Numbered from the stretch's first letter, positions 1 to 7,919 are shown. The stretch: 64,000 nt of DNA from NCEH01 sp043195095 (GCF_043195095.1 NZ_JBAFWN010000001.1); one strand, 5' to 3'. A program made the numbers and translations. The notes: generated by a model not told the origin, from the sequence alone.

Positions 1-559
1 GGGCGTGCCAGGCCCGGCCCGGCACATGGGTGCGGCCGTGGGCGGCGCGGGCCAGGCCGTAATGGGCGGCGAGGCGATCGAGGGCGAGCGCCAGCACCAC
101 CTTGGCAGTGCGCAACGGCCAGCCGCGTTCGCTTTCCACGCTCTCCAGTCCTTTAAGGAAGCAGCACACATCCAGCAGCACGCCAGACAGTTCCGGCCCA
201 ACCGCCTCGATCGCCCGATCCACGCGGCACTTGGCCGCAAGCACCGCATCGCTGAAGGCCTCCGGCCCCGTGCCGCCACCGCCGCCGGTCGCGCTCCAAT
301 TGGTGGTCACGCGCGGGGTCAGCTGGGCGCGGGTGAAATCCGCCCGCAGCCGCTCGCCAGCAAGAGCCTGAACCGGGTCGATGAGGGGCCGGCCATCCTT
401 GCCCTTGCGGCGGGCGAGCCAGGCCAGCGGGCTCTCGGCCAGATGCAGCGCCACATCCTGTTCGCGCCCGTCCACCAGCACGCGATGAACCGCGACGCGC
501 GGGCTCGGCCTGCGGGGCGAAGCGCCCCGCCGCACGGGGGATTGGGGATCTGCGCTCAT
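1..559 (-). CDS. DUF6456 domain-containing protein (3' part cut by window edge)
   Basis: The reading frame opens with ATG at 559 and runs without a stop to base 1, so at least 186 residues are visible and the C-terminus lies outside the window. The N-terminus is basic. It is followed by a conserved-looking segment containing SPLAWLARRKGKDG and LIDPVQALAGERLRADFTRA, then a glycine run (TGGGGGTG) and an arginine/alanine-rich helical part. This pattern matches the rhizobial family named DUF6456, whose function is unknown. The ATG overlaps the stop of the upstream DnaA-C gene (ATGA), so the two are translationally coupled. The family assignment is by pattern memory only. Confidence 0.7.
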   Translation of the reverse strand, partial: MSADPQSPVRRGASPRRPSPRVAVHRVLVDGREQDVALHLAESPLAWLARRKGKDGRPLIDPVQALAGERLRADFTRAQLTPRVTTNWSATGGGGGTGPEAFSDAVLAAKCRVDRAIEAVGPELSGVLLDVCCFLKGLESVESERGWPLRTAKVVLALALDRLAAHYGLARAAHGRTHVPGRAWHA

Positions 560-1035
560 GCCAAATCTCCGAAAACGGCGGGGCCGACGCCCTGCGCGCT
601 GCGCATCGGGAGGGGGCCGCCCTGCCCCATCGCCTGGGCCGCGCAGGCTTCGAGCGCGGACAAGGCGCGATCGAAGTCCGGCGCCTCCCGGCGCTGCTCC
701 ATGCGCGCGCAGGCATAGGCGATGGAGGTGCGATCGCGCCCGAAATGATCGGCAACGGCGCCGCGCGGCACGCCGAGCGTCACATGGGCCACATAGAGCG
801 CCACATGCCGGGCCAACGTCACCGGCGCGCGGCCGCGCGTGCCCTCCAGATCCTGCGGCGGCACGTGGACGAAAGCGGCCGCGAGCAGGCGGGCCGCGTG
901 GCAGCGCGCCAGCGCGTCATCCGGCGGCAAAGGTGCGCCGGGCAGCAAGGCTGCGCTTGGGCTGGTGGCACGAGACGCGCACGCGGGCGGCGGCGCGGGG
1001 GGACAGGCTTGGCCTCGGCGGGACTTGAGACGCAT
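556..1035 (-). CDS. DnaA C-terminal (DNA-binding) domain protein
   Basis: A 159-residue protein. The ATG at 1035 sits 6 nt after a GGAG; an in-frame GTG one codon upstream would be too close to it. Roughly residues 80-130 look like the helix-turn-helix of the replication initiator DnaA (domain IV): VALYVAHVTLGVPRG, then AVADHFGRDRTSIAYAC, close to the DnaA signature in which GGRDHTTV recognises the DnaA box. There is no AAA+ ATPase domain or Walker motif, so this is not DnaA itself. Family knowledge: stand-alone DnaA-C proteins occur in Rhizobiales next to DUF6456 genes and probably act as DNA-binding regulators. Here it overlaps the DUF6456 gene by 4 bases. Confidence 0.8.
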   Translation of the reverse strand: MRLKSRRGQACPPAPPPACASRATSPSAALLPGAPLPPDDALARCHAARLLAAAFVHVPPQDLEGTRGRAPVTLARHVALYVAHVTLGVPRGAVADHFGRDRTSIAYACARMEQRREAPDFDRALSALEACAAQAMGQGGPLPMRSAQGVGPAVFGDLA

Positions 1036-1253
1036 CACACTCTCCGATTAGAGTATTTATTCCTATATCGGGAGGCGAATAAAATCAAGACGGGAAAGTT
1101 TTTTGTGCCGCACCGCGTCTGCGAGATATTTTATATCTAATTTAATCAGAAGCTTAGCCTGCATTTGCGGCGATTTTTCCGCCTCGATTTTTAGGAAATT
1201 ATCCCCACATCGGAAAACTGAGTCATGCTGCGGGTTCAGCCACAGGAGGCATC
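1036..1253. promoter_or_regulatory. AT-rich divergent promoter region
   Basis: This region separates the minus-strand DnaA-C gene from the plus-strand small gene at 1254. It is much richer in A+T than its surroundings. It holds a perfect dyad, AGATAT-TTT-ATATCT, at 1124-1138, and a near-dyad made of CTCCGAT (1041-1047) and ATCGGGAG. A TTATCCCCA (one mismatch from a DnaA box) lies near 1200. These could be operators of the DnaA-C-type protein, but that is inference. No -35/-10 pair was assigned with confidence. Confidence 0.4.
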
Positions 1254-1607
1254 ATGGCGCCCGCTCCCCGCATACAGACCCCCCGCCATTCCCGCTTGGA
1301 CAGGCACGCCGCGCCGTCGCGCGCGGCCACCCCGCCGCATGCGTGCCGCATCCGCGCCTATCGCAGCACGGATAAGGAAGAGGCGATTCACGCGCGGCTG
1401 GAAGGATTGACTCTATTGACCGCAAATAATCGCGCGGCGGCCCAAAGTGCATTGCGTGCCACGCGACGCTCAGCCCGCAGCGGCCAATGTTATGACCCCG
1501 TGCGACATGCGGCTTTGCGGCGGCTGGTTGCGGCTTATGGCGAGGCCTTCCCGAAGGGCGGCCTCAAGCTTTTGCCCAGCGCCCGGCACCCCGCGGACGG
1601 CGCGTGA
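1254..1607 (+). CDS. Hypothetical basic protein
   Basis: A 117-residue frame whose ATG is preceded by a full Shine-Dalgarno AGGAGG at 1244-1249, 4 nt upstream; this is the main reason to believe it is translated. The first 40 residues are rich in Arg, His, Pro and Ala and probably disordered. A helical middle (HARLEGLTLLTANNRAAAQS) and a second helix (AALRRLVAAYGEAF) follow. No family was recognised. It is transcribed away from the DnaA-C gene and towards mucR. The strong ribosome binding site argues for a real gene; the composition would also fit a chance frame in GC-rich DNA. Confidence 0.5.
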   Translation: MAPAPRIQTPRHSRLDRHAAPSRAATPPHACRIRAYRSTDKEEAIHARLEGLTLLTANNRAAAQSALRATRRSARSGQCYDPVRHAALRRLVAAYGEAFPKGGLKLLPSARHPADGA

Positions 1608-1648
1608 CGGGGCAGCCAAAGGTGGGGCTGAGCACTGCACAAATAAAA

Positions 1649-1670
1649 ACGCCGCCCAGCTGGGCGGCGT
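1649..1670 (-). terminator. Intrinsic terminator downstream of mucR
   Basis: A perfect 22-base palindrome (ACGCCGCCCAG / CTGGGCGGCGT). Read on the minus strand it is followed at once by a TTTTTATTT tract, the form of a rho-independent terminator for mucR, whose stop is at 1792. The plus strand has no comparable T run. Confidence 0.8.
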
Positions 1671-1791
1671 TGCTTGTAACCGTTTTCTTACTGCCGAAGC
1701 CGGCCGCATCCGGCGCCGCCTCCAGGCCCGTTGGCCAAGCCGAGCGCTGCTCGGTCAGGCGGGACCAGACTTGTACGCCGACCTATACAAA

Positions 1792-2208
1792 TCAGCGACG
1801 ACGACGACGCTGCTGGCCAAGACCCATCTGCTTGGCAAGTTCGGAGCGCGCGGCGGCATAATTGGGTGCGACCATGGGATAATCGGCCGGCAGCGACCAC
1901 TTCTCGCGATACTGCTCCGGGCTCATATTGTACTGCGTGCGCAGGTGCCGCTTGAGCGACTTGAACTTCTTGCCGTCTTCCAGGCAGATGATGAAATCAG
2001 GCGTCACCGACTTCTTAACGGGCACGGCGGGCTTCAGCGGCTCCGGCGCAGCCTCGACCTCGCCCTTGGACACGCGTTGCAGCGCGGAATGCACTTCATT
2101 GATCAAGGCGGGCAGTTCGGCGGCTGACACGGAATTATTGCTGACGTAGGCAGAGACGATATCCGCCGCCAGCTCGATATAAGTTGTCGATTCCGATGCT
2201 TCGCTCAT
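1792..2208 (-). CDS. mucR: MucR/Ros family zinc-finger transcriptional regulator
   Basis: A 138-residue protein of normal MucR length. Residues 1-60 form the oligomerising N-terminal part; residues 70-115 hold the prokaryotic zinc-finger DNA-binding domain (CLEDGKKFKSLKRHL, then MSPEQYREKW and DYPMVAPNYA); the tail ends in five arginines. MucR proteins are global regulators of exopolysaccharide, motility and cell-cycle genes in Rhizobiales and bind AT-rich targets as H-NS-like oligomers. The usual ligand set would be Cys75, Asp78, His88 and a second His near 92-93. Here residue 92 is Gln (codon CAG) and 93 is Tyr, so the fourth ligand is missing. Monocistronic, with its own terminator. Confidence 0.93.
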   Translation of the reverse strand: MSEASESTTYIELAADIVSAYVSNNSVSAAELPALINEVHSALQRVSKGEVEAAPEPLKPAVPVKKSVTPDFIICLEDGKKFKSLKRHLRTQYNMSPEQYREKWSLPADYPMVAPNYAAARSELAKQMGLGQQRRRRR

Positions 2209-2575
2209 GGGACTTTCTTCTGGTTTGAAACGGAAATCGAATTAGCATGCGGGACCGGCGAAGCCGTTGCCTCACCAACGCTGTCTTCGGCCCGCGAAGC
2301 GACGCTTGCATCGACTCGACGATGGCACCGCCATAGCTAGTTATGTTGAAGGGCAACGAATTGCAAGTTCATTCTCACGAAAAGTACAACTCTTCTTCCT
2401 CGCTATTACGCAATCGTGCACGAACCCCTCTCCTCCACTAGCTTGGCCCAAGACCACTTGCACATTGTCTCGGCATATCAAGCGCTTCCCCCCGCGCTCC
2501 GGCGGCGGGGCGCGCGACTTGCGGGGCGGCGGGGGAATGCCTACTTCGAGGGAGCGAAATACTGGGAGAGCGCGC
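2209..2575. other. Intergenic region between mucR and msrB
   Basis: About 370 bases holding the divergent promoters of mucR (minus) and msrB (plus). The part from about 2320 to 2440 is AT-rich and could be a MucR autoregulatory region, as is usual for the family. No clear -35/-10 pair, operator or gene was identified. A continuous frame upstream of MsrB runs through it but lacks family resemblance. Confidence 0.4.
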
Positions 2576-3046
2576 GTGAGCACCGAAGCCAAAGCCCCGA
2601 CATCCAGCGAGATCCCGACCGGCGACAAGGTGGTGAAGAGCGAAGCGGAATGGCGCGCGGAACTCTCCCCCGCTCAATATCGCGTGCTGCGCCAGCAAGG
2701 CACCGAGCATGCCTTCACCGGCCCCTATTGGGACGAGAAGCGCGCCGGCACCTATCTGTGCGCCGCCTGCGGGGCGCCCCTATTCTCCTCCCAGACCAAG
2801 TTCGATTCCGGCACCGGCTGGCCGAGCTTCTATGCCCCGCTCGATCCCGCCGCCGTCAGCAATCATGAGGACCGCGCCTTCGGCATGGTGCGCGTGGAAA
2901 GCCGCTGCGCGCGCTGCGACAGCCATCTCGGCCATGTCTTTCCCGATGGCCCCAAGCCGACCGGCTTGCGGTTCTGCATGAACGGCACGGCGCTCGCGCT
3001 CAAGCTGGACGAAACACCTGCCTCCGATACCTCCGATGCGGGCTGA
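2576..3046 (+). CDS. msrB: Peptide-methionine (R)-S-oxide reductase MsrB
   Basis: Reduces the R epimer of methionine sulfoxide in oxidised proteins, using thioredoxin as reductant. The 156-residue frame shows the SelR fold markers: a zinc site built from two CxxC pairs (CAAC and CARC), the motif SGTGWPSF, SHLGHVF, and the catalytic cysteine in RFCMNG (most homologues have RYCIN). GTG at 2576 is preferred because GGGAGAG lies 5 nt upstream; an in-frame ATG at 2537 would add 13 residues. The 3' end overlaps the oligopeptidase gene by 11 bases, so repair and degradation of damaged peptides are likely co-expressed. A thioredoxin gene lies in the same window at 41.4 kb. Confidence 0.93.
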   Translation: MSTEAKAPTSSEIPTGDKVVKSEAEWRAELSPAQYRVLRQQGTEHAFTGPYWDEKRAGTYLCAACGAPLFSSQTKFDSGTGWPSFYAPLDPAAVSNHEDRAFGMVRVESRCARCDSHLGHVFPDGPKPTGLRFCMNGTALALKLDETPASDTSDAG

Positions 3047-5135
3047 TCCCCCGCGGGCGGCCATCCGCCCCACCGAGCGGGTCGTGCACGGCCTCACCCT
3101 CACCGACGATTACGCCTGGCTGCGCGCCGACAATTGGCGCGACGTCATGCGCGACCCTTCGGTCCTGGCGCCGGACATCCGCGCCTATCTGGAGGCGGAG
3201 AATGCCCATTCAGCCGCCTTCTTCGCGCCCCAGGAGGCGCTGAAAGAAAAGCTGGTCGCGGAGATGCGCGCCCGCATCAAGGAGGATGATTCCTCCGTGC
3301 CCGCCCCCGATGGCGCATTTGCTTATTATTCCCGCCATCGGGCGGGCGGGCAGCATCGCCTGCTGTGCCGCGTGCCGCTGCCAGAGGGCCCGGAACAGGT
3401 GATGCTCGACGGCGACCACGAAGCGCAGGGAAAGCCGAATTTCCGCCTCTATATCGACAGCCACACCCGCGACCACCGCCGCCTCGCCTGGGCGGCGGAC
3501 GAGCAGGGCTCGGAATTGTTCACCATTCGCGTGCGCGACCTTGAGACCGGCGCGGACCTGCCGGACCGGCTGGAGGGCGCCACGGGCGACCTCCTGTGGT
3601 CCGCAAATGGCGAATATCTCTATTATATCAAGCGCGATCCCGAGCATCGCCCGGCCTTCGTCCACCGCCACCGCATCGGCACCGACCCCGCCGACGACGT
3701 GCTGGTCTATGAGGAGAAGGACAAGGGCTTCTTCGTGTCGCTGGGGAAGACCCAGTCGCACGCCTTCGGCCTGATCGCCTGCGGGGATCACGAGACCTCG
3801 GAGGTCCATCTGCTGGATCTCGCCCTGCCGGAACCTGAGCCCCATTGCGTGGCGCCGCGCGAAACCGGCGTGCGCTACGACGTGGAGCATCATCCCGATC
3901 TCGACGGCAACGACAGCCTGGTCATCCTCACCAATGCCGACGGGGCGGAGGATTTCAAGCTGGTCACCGCCCCGAGCCACGGCACCGGCCGGGCGTGCTG
4001 GGTGGATCTGGTGCCGCACCGGCCGGGCCGGATGATCCTGAGCCACGTGGCCTATCGCGGCTTCATCGTGCGCCTGGAGCGGGAAAACGGCCTGCCGCGC
4101 ATCGTCGTCCGCGCGGTCTTCTCCAGCGAGGAGCACGCCGTCGCCTTCGACGAGGAGGCCTATGCGCTCGGCCTCAATGGCGGCTATCTGTTCGATACCA
4201 CCGAACTGCGCTTCACCTATGCCTCCATGACCACGCCGGCGGAGGTGTGGGCCTATGACATGCACGCGCGCGGCCGCGCGCTGCTGAAGCGCCAGGAGGT
4301 GCCGAGCGGCCACAATCCTTCGGCCTACGTCACCCGGCGCATTTTTGCCCCGGCGAACGACGGGGAGAGCATCCCGATTTCCCTGCTCTACCGGGCCGAT
4401 ACCCCGCTCGATGGGTCCGCCCCGTGCCTGCTCTACGGCTATGGGGCCTATGGCATCACCATTCCCGCCGGCTTTGCCACCAATCGCCTGTCGCTGGTGG
4501 ATCGCGGCTTCGTCTATGCCATCGCCCATGTGCGCGGCGGCACCGACAAGGGCTGGCATTGGTATGCCGACGGCAAGCTCGACAAGAAGACCAATACCTT
4601 CACCGATTTCATCGCCGCTGCCGAACATCTGGTCGCCGCCGGTTTCACCCGGCCCGAGCACATCGTCGCGCAGGGCGGCTCAGCGGGCGGCATGCTGATG
4701 GGCGCCATCGCCAACATGCGGCCGGACCTGTTCAAGGGCATCATCGCGGAAGTGCCATTCGTGGACGTACTGGCGACCATGCTGGACGACAGCTTGCCGT
4801 TGACTCCGCCGGAATGGCCCGAATGGGGCAATCCCATCGCTTCCATGACGGCGTTCGAGCGCATCCGTGCCTATTCGCCGGTGGATAATGTGCACGCGCA
4901 GGATTATCCGGCCATCTTCGCCCTGGCCGGGCTGACCGACCCGCGCGTGACCTATTGGGAGCCGGCGAAATGGGTGGCGCGGCTGCGGGCGCTCGCCACC
5001 TCCAGTGCACCGCTTCTGCTGCGCACCAATATGGAGGCCGGCCACGGCGGGGCCGCCGGCCGGTTCGACCGGCTGGACGAAGTGGCGCTCACTTATGTGT
5101 TCGCCCTGTCGCTGGTGCAGACGGCAGCGCGCTGA
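3036..5135 (+). CDS. ptrB: Oligopeptidase B (S9A prolyl-oligopeptidase family)
   Basis: A 699-residue cytosolic serine peptidase that trims short peptides, in this subfamily usually after Arg or Lys. The N-terminal two thirds are the beta-propeller gate (start DDYAWLRADNW, repeats such as YYIKRDPEHRPAFVHRH). The C-terminal third is the alpha/beta-hydrolase domain. The predicted catalytic triad is Ser549 in GGSAGG, Asp635 in AGLTDPRV and His670 in EAGHGG. The domain entry LLYGYGAYG is typical. Length matches the family. The start codon lies inside the 3' end of msrB in another frame, implying coupled translation. Confidence 0.93.
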   Translation: MRADPPRAAIRPTERVVHGLTLTDDYAWLRADNWRDVMRDPSVLAPDIRAYLEAENAHSAAFFAPQEALKEKLVAEMRARIKEDDSSVPAPDGAFAYYSRHRAGGQHRLLCRVPLPEGPEQVMLDGDHEAQGKPNFRLYIDSHTRDHRRLAWAADEQGSELFTIRVRDLETGADLPDRLEGATGDLLWSANGEYLYYIKRDPEHRPAFVHRHRIGTDPADDVLVYEEKDKGFFVSLGKTQSHAFGLIACGDHETSEVHLLDLALPEPEPHCVAPRETGVRYDVEHHPDLDGNDSLVILTNADGAEDFKLVTAPSHGTGRACWVDLVPHRPGRMILSHVAYRGFIVRLERENGLPRIVVRAVFSSEEHAVAFDEEAYALGLNGGYLFDTTELRFTYASMTTPAEVWAYDMHARGRALLKRQEVPSGHNPSAYVTRRIFAPANDGESIPISLLYRADTPLDGSAPCLLYGYGAYGITIPAGFATNRLSLVDRGFVYAIAHVRGGTDKGWHWYADGKLDKKTNTFTDFIAAAEHLVAAGFTRPEHIVAQGGSAGGMLMGAIANMRPDLFKGIIAEVPFVDVLATMLDDSLPLTPPEWPEWGNPIASMTAFERIRAYSPVDNVHAQDYPAIFALAGLTDPRVTYWEPAKWVARLRALATSSAPLLLRTNMEAGHGGAAGRFDRLDEVALTYVFALSLVQTAAR

Positions 5136-5223
5136 GCCCTCACTGCGGATCGCTCTGCGTCTGGACTATGCGCCGCGCGGATTTTGAGGTTTCATATTAC
5201 CGTATTGCTAATGGGGGGTGAGG

Positions 5224-5262
5224 CCTCCTGTGCGGGTGAATCCCTGTCACCCGCACAGGAGG
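5224..5262 (+). promoter_or_regulatory. Perfect 16-bp hairpin that buries the Shine-Dalgarno of the next gene
   Basis: The left arm CCTCCTGTGCGGGTGA (5224-5239) and right arm TCACCCGCACAGGAGG (5247-5262) are exact reverse complements, separated by 7 nt. The last six bases of the right arm are the AGGAGG that serves the ATG at 5268. In RNA the ribosome binding site would therefore be fully paired. There is no T tract after the stem, which argues against a simple terminator. Translational control (thermosensor, protein- or sRNA-gated) is inferred. Confidence 0.75.
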
Positions 5263-5267
5263 ATACG

Positions 5268-5420
5268 ATGAAGGACGAGCAATCCTTGGCAGACTATGTC
5301 GCCTCACTCACAGGGGAGCTGCAGCGGCTGGCTTTAGCGAAACGACTGGAGGTCCTCGCATTCTTATTGGAAATGGCGAGGCTAGAGGCTGAAAAGATCG
5401 TGCAAGACGCCTTGAAATAA
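5268..5420 (+). CDS. Small helical protein of 50 residues
   Basis: The ATG lies 5 nt after a consensus AGGAGG. The protein is mostly helix and amphipathic, with an acidic start (MKDEQSLADYVASLTGEL) and a leucine/alanine-rich second half (LEVLAFLLEMARLEAEK). No cysteine, signal peptide or clear membrane span is present. No family is recognised, though short proteins of this type are common in Rhizobiales. An in-frame TTG at 5184 would extend it through the hairpin but lacks a ribosome binding site. The buried Shine-Dalgarno suggests tight translational control. Confidence 0.7.
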   Translation: MKDEQSLADYVASLTGELQRLALAKRLEVLAFLLEMARLEAEKIVQDALK

Positions 5421-5729
5421 CCTGTTCGTCCCGCCGCCTCAGGTCGGCGGGACGTCCCGGCATTTGCGCGCCCGCCCAGCGCTTCGGCCGTTCCTCGGCC
5501 CCGGGCCAAATCATCCCGAGCGCATGGCCCGCCAGGTGGAACGCGACGCACGACTATCCGAAGGCGCGATGACGGCGCAGGATTGGATCCGTCGCGGCGC
5601 CGGTGCTTTTCTGAGGCTACATGCCTAGGCTAGGGTCAAGCTGGGTCTGCCGGAAGACCCAGCCGATCCCTCTTCGGGTGCCCTCTTTCGAGGCGTTTGC
5701 GGGCGCACCTCCATCCTAAAGGCCGAGCC
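5421..5729. other. Intergenic region with two hairpins
   Basis: About 310 bases. Right after the small gene is a 9-bp stem GTCCCGCCG/CGGCGGGAC (5428-5436 with 5445-5453), possibly marking a transcript end although no T run follows. A second 9-bp stem, GCTGGGTCT/AGACCCAGC (5640-5648 with 5655-5663), lies 67 nt before the amidohydrolase start and would be in its leader. A 34-codon frame (5524-5628) has no ribosome binding site and is not called. Confidence 0.4.
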
Positions 5730-6686
5730 ATGAAAATCGCTCTGGAAGAACACTTCATGCTGCCCGACTTCATCCCCTATCTGGACCAGGCCATGCCCAA
5801 GGTCTCGGATGAGGGCCGCACGCGCCTGATCGCGGCCATGTCGGATTTCGGCGAACAGCGCCTCGCTGCCATGGCTAGCGCCGGCGTGGACTTCGCCGTG
5901 CTCTCCCTGTCCGGCCCCGGCGTCCAGGTGGAGGCGGACACCGCGGTCGCCGTGACGATGGCGCGGCGCGCGAACGATCTCCTGGCGGAAGAGGTCGCCA
6001 AGCGACCCGATCGCTACGGCGGCTTCGCCCATCTCGCCATGCAGGATGCGGCCGCCGCCGCCGACGAGCTGGAGCGCTGCGTGCGCGATTTCGGCTTCGC
6101 CGGCGCCATGGTGAACGGCCAGACCAACGGCATCTATCTCGACGATCCGCGCTACGACGTGTTTTGGGAGCGCCTCCAGGCGCTGGACCTTCCGCTCTAC
6201 CTGCACCCGGGCGATTCCTATCGGCTGCCTTATGTGCTGGAAGGCGCGCCGGAATTGCTGAAGCCCACCTGGGAATGGAACATCGAGACCTCGTCGCATT
6301 TCCTGCGGCTGGTGTTTGCCGGCGTGTTCGACCGCTTCCCCGGCCTGAAGATCGTGCTCGGCCACATGGGCGAGACCTTGCCCTATGTCCTGTGGCGGCT
6401 CGACAGCCGGGCCGAGCTGATCGTCGGCAAGCGGCCGCTGCTGCAGCCGCCCTCGGCCTATTGCCGGCGCAACCTGTATGTCACCACCTCCGGCCAATGC
6501 GACAACGTCCCGCTGCTGGCGGCCATCGGCGGCGTCGGGGCGGAGCATGTGTTGTTCTCGGTGGATTATCCCTATGAGGATTCCGCCGTGGCGGGAAAAT
6601 TCCTCGACGACGCCCCGCTTGACGATGAGATGCGCGCAAAGGTGGCACATCTCAATGCGCGCGCCATCATGCGGCTGAATGCTTGA
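5730..6686 (+). CDS. Amidohydrolase-family protein, gamma-resorcylate/dihydroxybenzoate decarboxylase type
   Basis: A 318-residue TIM-barrel protein of the ACMSD-related amidohydrolase-2 family, most like non-oxidative aromatic acid decarboxylases. Visible metal-site motifs are the N-terminal ALEEHF (the usual ExH metal pair is E-E-H here), LYLHPGD near residue 165, LGHMGETLPY near 218 and FSVDYPYE near 285; WRLDSR after the GHMGE motif is typical of gamma-resorcylate decarboxylase. The active-site histidines and aspartate are all present. The start ATG at 5730 is chosen because EEHF should lie within the first ten residues. It stands alone with a weak hairpin terminator after it. The substrate cannot be told from sequence. 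Confidence 0.8.
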   Translation: MKIALEEHFMLPDFIPYLDQAMPKVSDEGRTRLIAAMSDFGEQRLAAMASAGVDFAVLSLSGPGVQVEADTAVAVTMARRANDLLAEEVAKRPDRYGGFAHLAMQDAAAAADELERCVRDFGFAGAMVNGQTNGIYLDDPRYDVFWERLQALDLPLYLHPGDSYRLPYVLEGAPELLKPTWEWNIETSSHFLRLVFAGVFDRFPGLKIVLGHMGETLPYVLWRLDSRAELIVGKRPLLQPPSAYCRRNLYVTTSGQCDNVPLLAAIGGVGAEHVLFSVDYPYEDSAVAGKFLDDAPLDDEMRAKVAHLNARAIMRLNA

Positions 6687-6708
6687 GCACAGCCGGCGCC
6701 CGGCGCGA

Positions 6709-6734
6709 AAAGGGCGGCGCCAGGGCCGCCCTTT
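6709..6734. terminator. Hairpin between convergent genes
   Basis: Stem AAAGGGCGGC (6709-6718) with GCCGCCCTTT (6725-6734) and a 6-nt loop, lying between the amidohydrolase stop and the convergent carbonic anhydrase gene. The T run is short in both directions, so it is a plausible but weak bidirectional terminator. Confidence 0.5.
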
Positions 6735-6853
6735 GTGCTGGTCGTCCCGCCCGGCTCAAGCCGGGGCGTAAGTGATGGCAGACAGAAGCTCGGTCGTGAC
6801 GGGGGGCAGAACGGCGCGCCCTGAACGGACGCGCCCACCCGAGGCGACGGCTC

Positions 6854-7600
6854 TCAGAGCATCTTCACCTTGCCGGTGGCGATGTCATACACCGCGCCGA
6901 CCACCTTCACCTTGCCGGCGCTCACCATCTCGCCGATGATCGGCTTGGCTTCGGCGAGCCGGCGGGTGTTGTAACGCACGTTCTCGGCCGTGGCCTCGGC
7001 CAGCAGATCCTTCGGCTTGCGGGCGATCGCCGCCTCGATCCCAGGCTTCATGGCACCCACCAGTTCGGGCAAATGGCCGGGCAGCGTCGTGCCCTCCTGG
7101 ATCACCTTGATGGTGGCGGAAACCGCCCCGCAGCCGGAATGCCCGAGCACCATGATCAGCGGCACGCCGAGGACCTTCACGCCGTATTCCAGGCTCGCAA
7201 GGCCATCGTCATTGCCGAAATTGCCGGCGACGCGCACCACGAACACCCGGCCCGGCCCCTGGTCGAAGGCGAGTTCCGGGGCAACGCGCGAATCCGAGCA
7301 GCTCAGGATCGCGGCGATGGGATATTGCGCCCGCGCCCGGTCCATGCGGCCGGCGGAATAATCCTTATTGATGCGGGTATTGGCGGCATAGCGGGCATTG
7401 CCCTTCATGATCCGCGCCAGCGCCTCGTCGGGCGATATGGCATTGGGGGCGGGGGCCGTCGCGTCTGGCGCGGCGGCCTGCGCGAAGGCCGGGCGGGCGA
7501 AAAACGGTGCTGTCGCGGCAAGGCCCGCCAGCGCGAGCCCGCCGCTGAGCAGACGGCGGCGCGAGGGATTGAGCGCGTTGTCGATACAATTCTGGCACAT
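6854..7600 (-). CDS. Beta-class carbonic anhydrase, Tat-exported
   Basis: Interconverts CO2 and bicarbonate. The 248-residue protein starts with a twin-arginine signal (SRRRLLSGG followed by a hydrophobic stretch and ARPAFAQA), so it probably acts in the periplasm after folding in the cytoplasm. The zinc site of beta carbonic anhydrases is intact: Cys and Asp in SCSDSRV, then His and Cys in LGHSGCGAV. Start ATG 7600 (MCQNCIDNA) has AGGAG 7 nt upstream; an ATG 27 bases further up has no better site. It is convergent with the amidohydrolase and monocistronic. Exported beta-type enzymes are a known minority of the family. Confidence 0.92.
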   Translation of the reverse strand: MCQNCIDNALNPSRRRLLSGGLALAGLAATAPFFARPAFAQAAAPDATAPAPNAISPDEALARIMKGNARYAANTRINKDYSAGRMDRARAQYPIAAILSCSDSRVAPELAFDQGPGRVFVVRVAGNFGNDDGLASLEYGVKVLGVPLIMVLGHSGCGAVSATIKVIQEGTTLPGHLPELVGAMKPGIEAAIARKPKDLLAEATAENVRYNTRRLAEAKPIIGEMVSAGKVKVVGAVYDIATGKVKML

Positions 7601-7847
7601 GGCGTTTCTCCTTGGAATGCGGGGCAAAAGACCCCGCCACGGGGAGAGCCGCGCGCTTTGCGCCAGTGCACAGGCCCCCCGATGGAACCATCATACGGCT
7701 TCCCCCCTTCGCGTATACGACGGCACTTCCCCAGCGTCTGCGCGCTGCGCTCTGATCGACGAGGATCCGGCCGCGGCCCGCAGCGGCGGAACAAGCAGGT
7801 GGAAGGACTGGCGCAAGGAGGCGGGGCGATGGGCACGGGCATAAAAA
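7601..7847. other. Non-coding stretch upstream of the carbonic anhydrase
   Basis: About 250 bases between the carbonic anhydrase start and the terminator of the next minus-strand gene. It should contain the carbonic anhydrase promoter (minus strand), but no convincing -35/-10 pair was found. No translated frame with a ribosome binding site was seen. Confidence 0.4.
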
Positions 7848-7877
7848 AATCCCGGAGCGCCAGGGCGTTCCGGGATT
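7848..7877 (-). terminator. Intrinsic terminator of the repeat membrane protein gene
   Basis: Stem of 13 pairs (AATCCCGGAGCGC with GCGTTCCGGGATT, one G-U) around a 4-nt loop. On the minus strand it is followed by a run of seven T, giving a strong rho-independent terminator for the gene ending at 7920. Confidence 0.85.
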
Positions 7878-7919
7878 CTGTTCGGGTTCGAGATGGCGGC
7901 GCGTGCGGATGCGCCCCGC

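Noticed and set aside
5524..5628. A 34-codon frame before the amidohydrolase
   Set aside because: No Shine-Dalgarno and no recognised similarity; it is too short to support on coding pattern alone.
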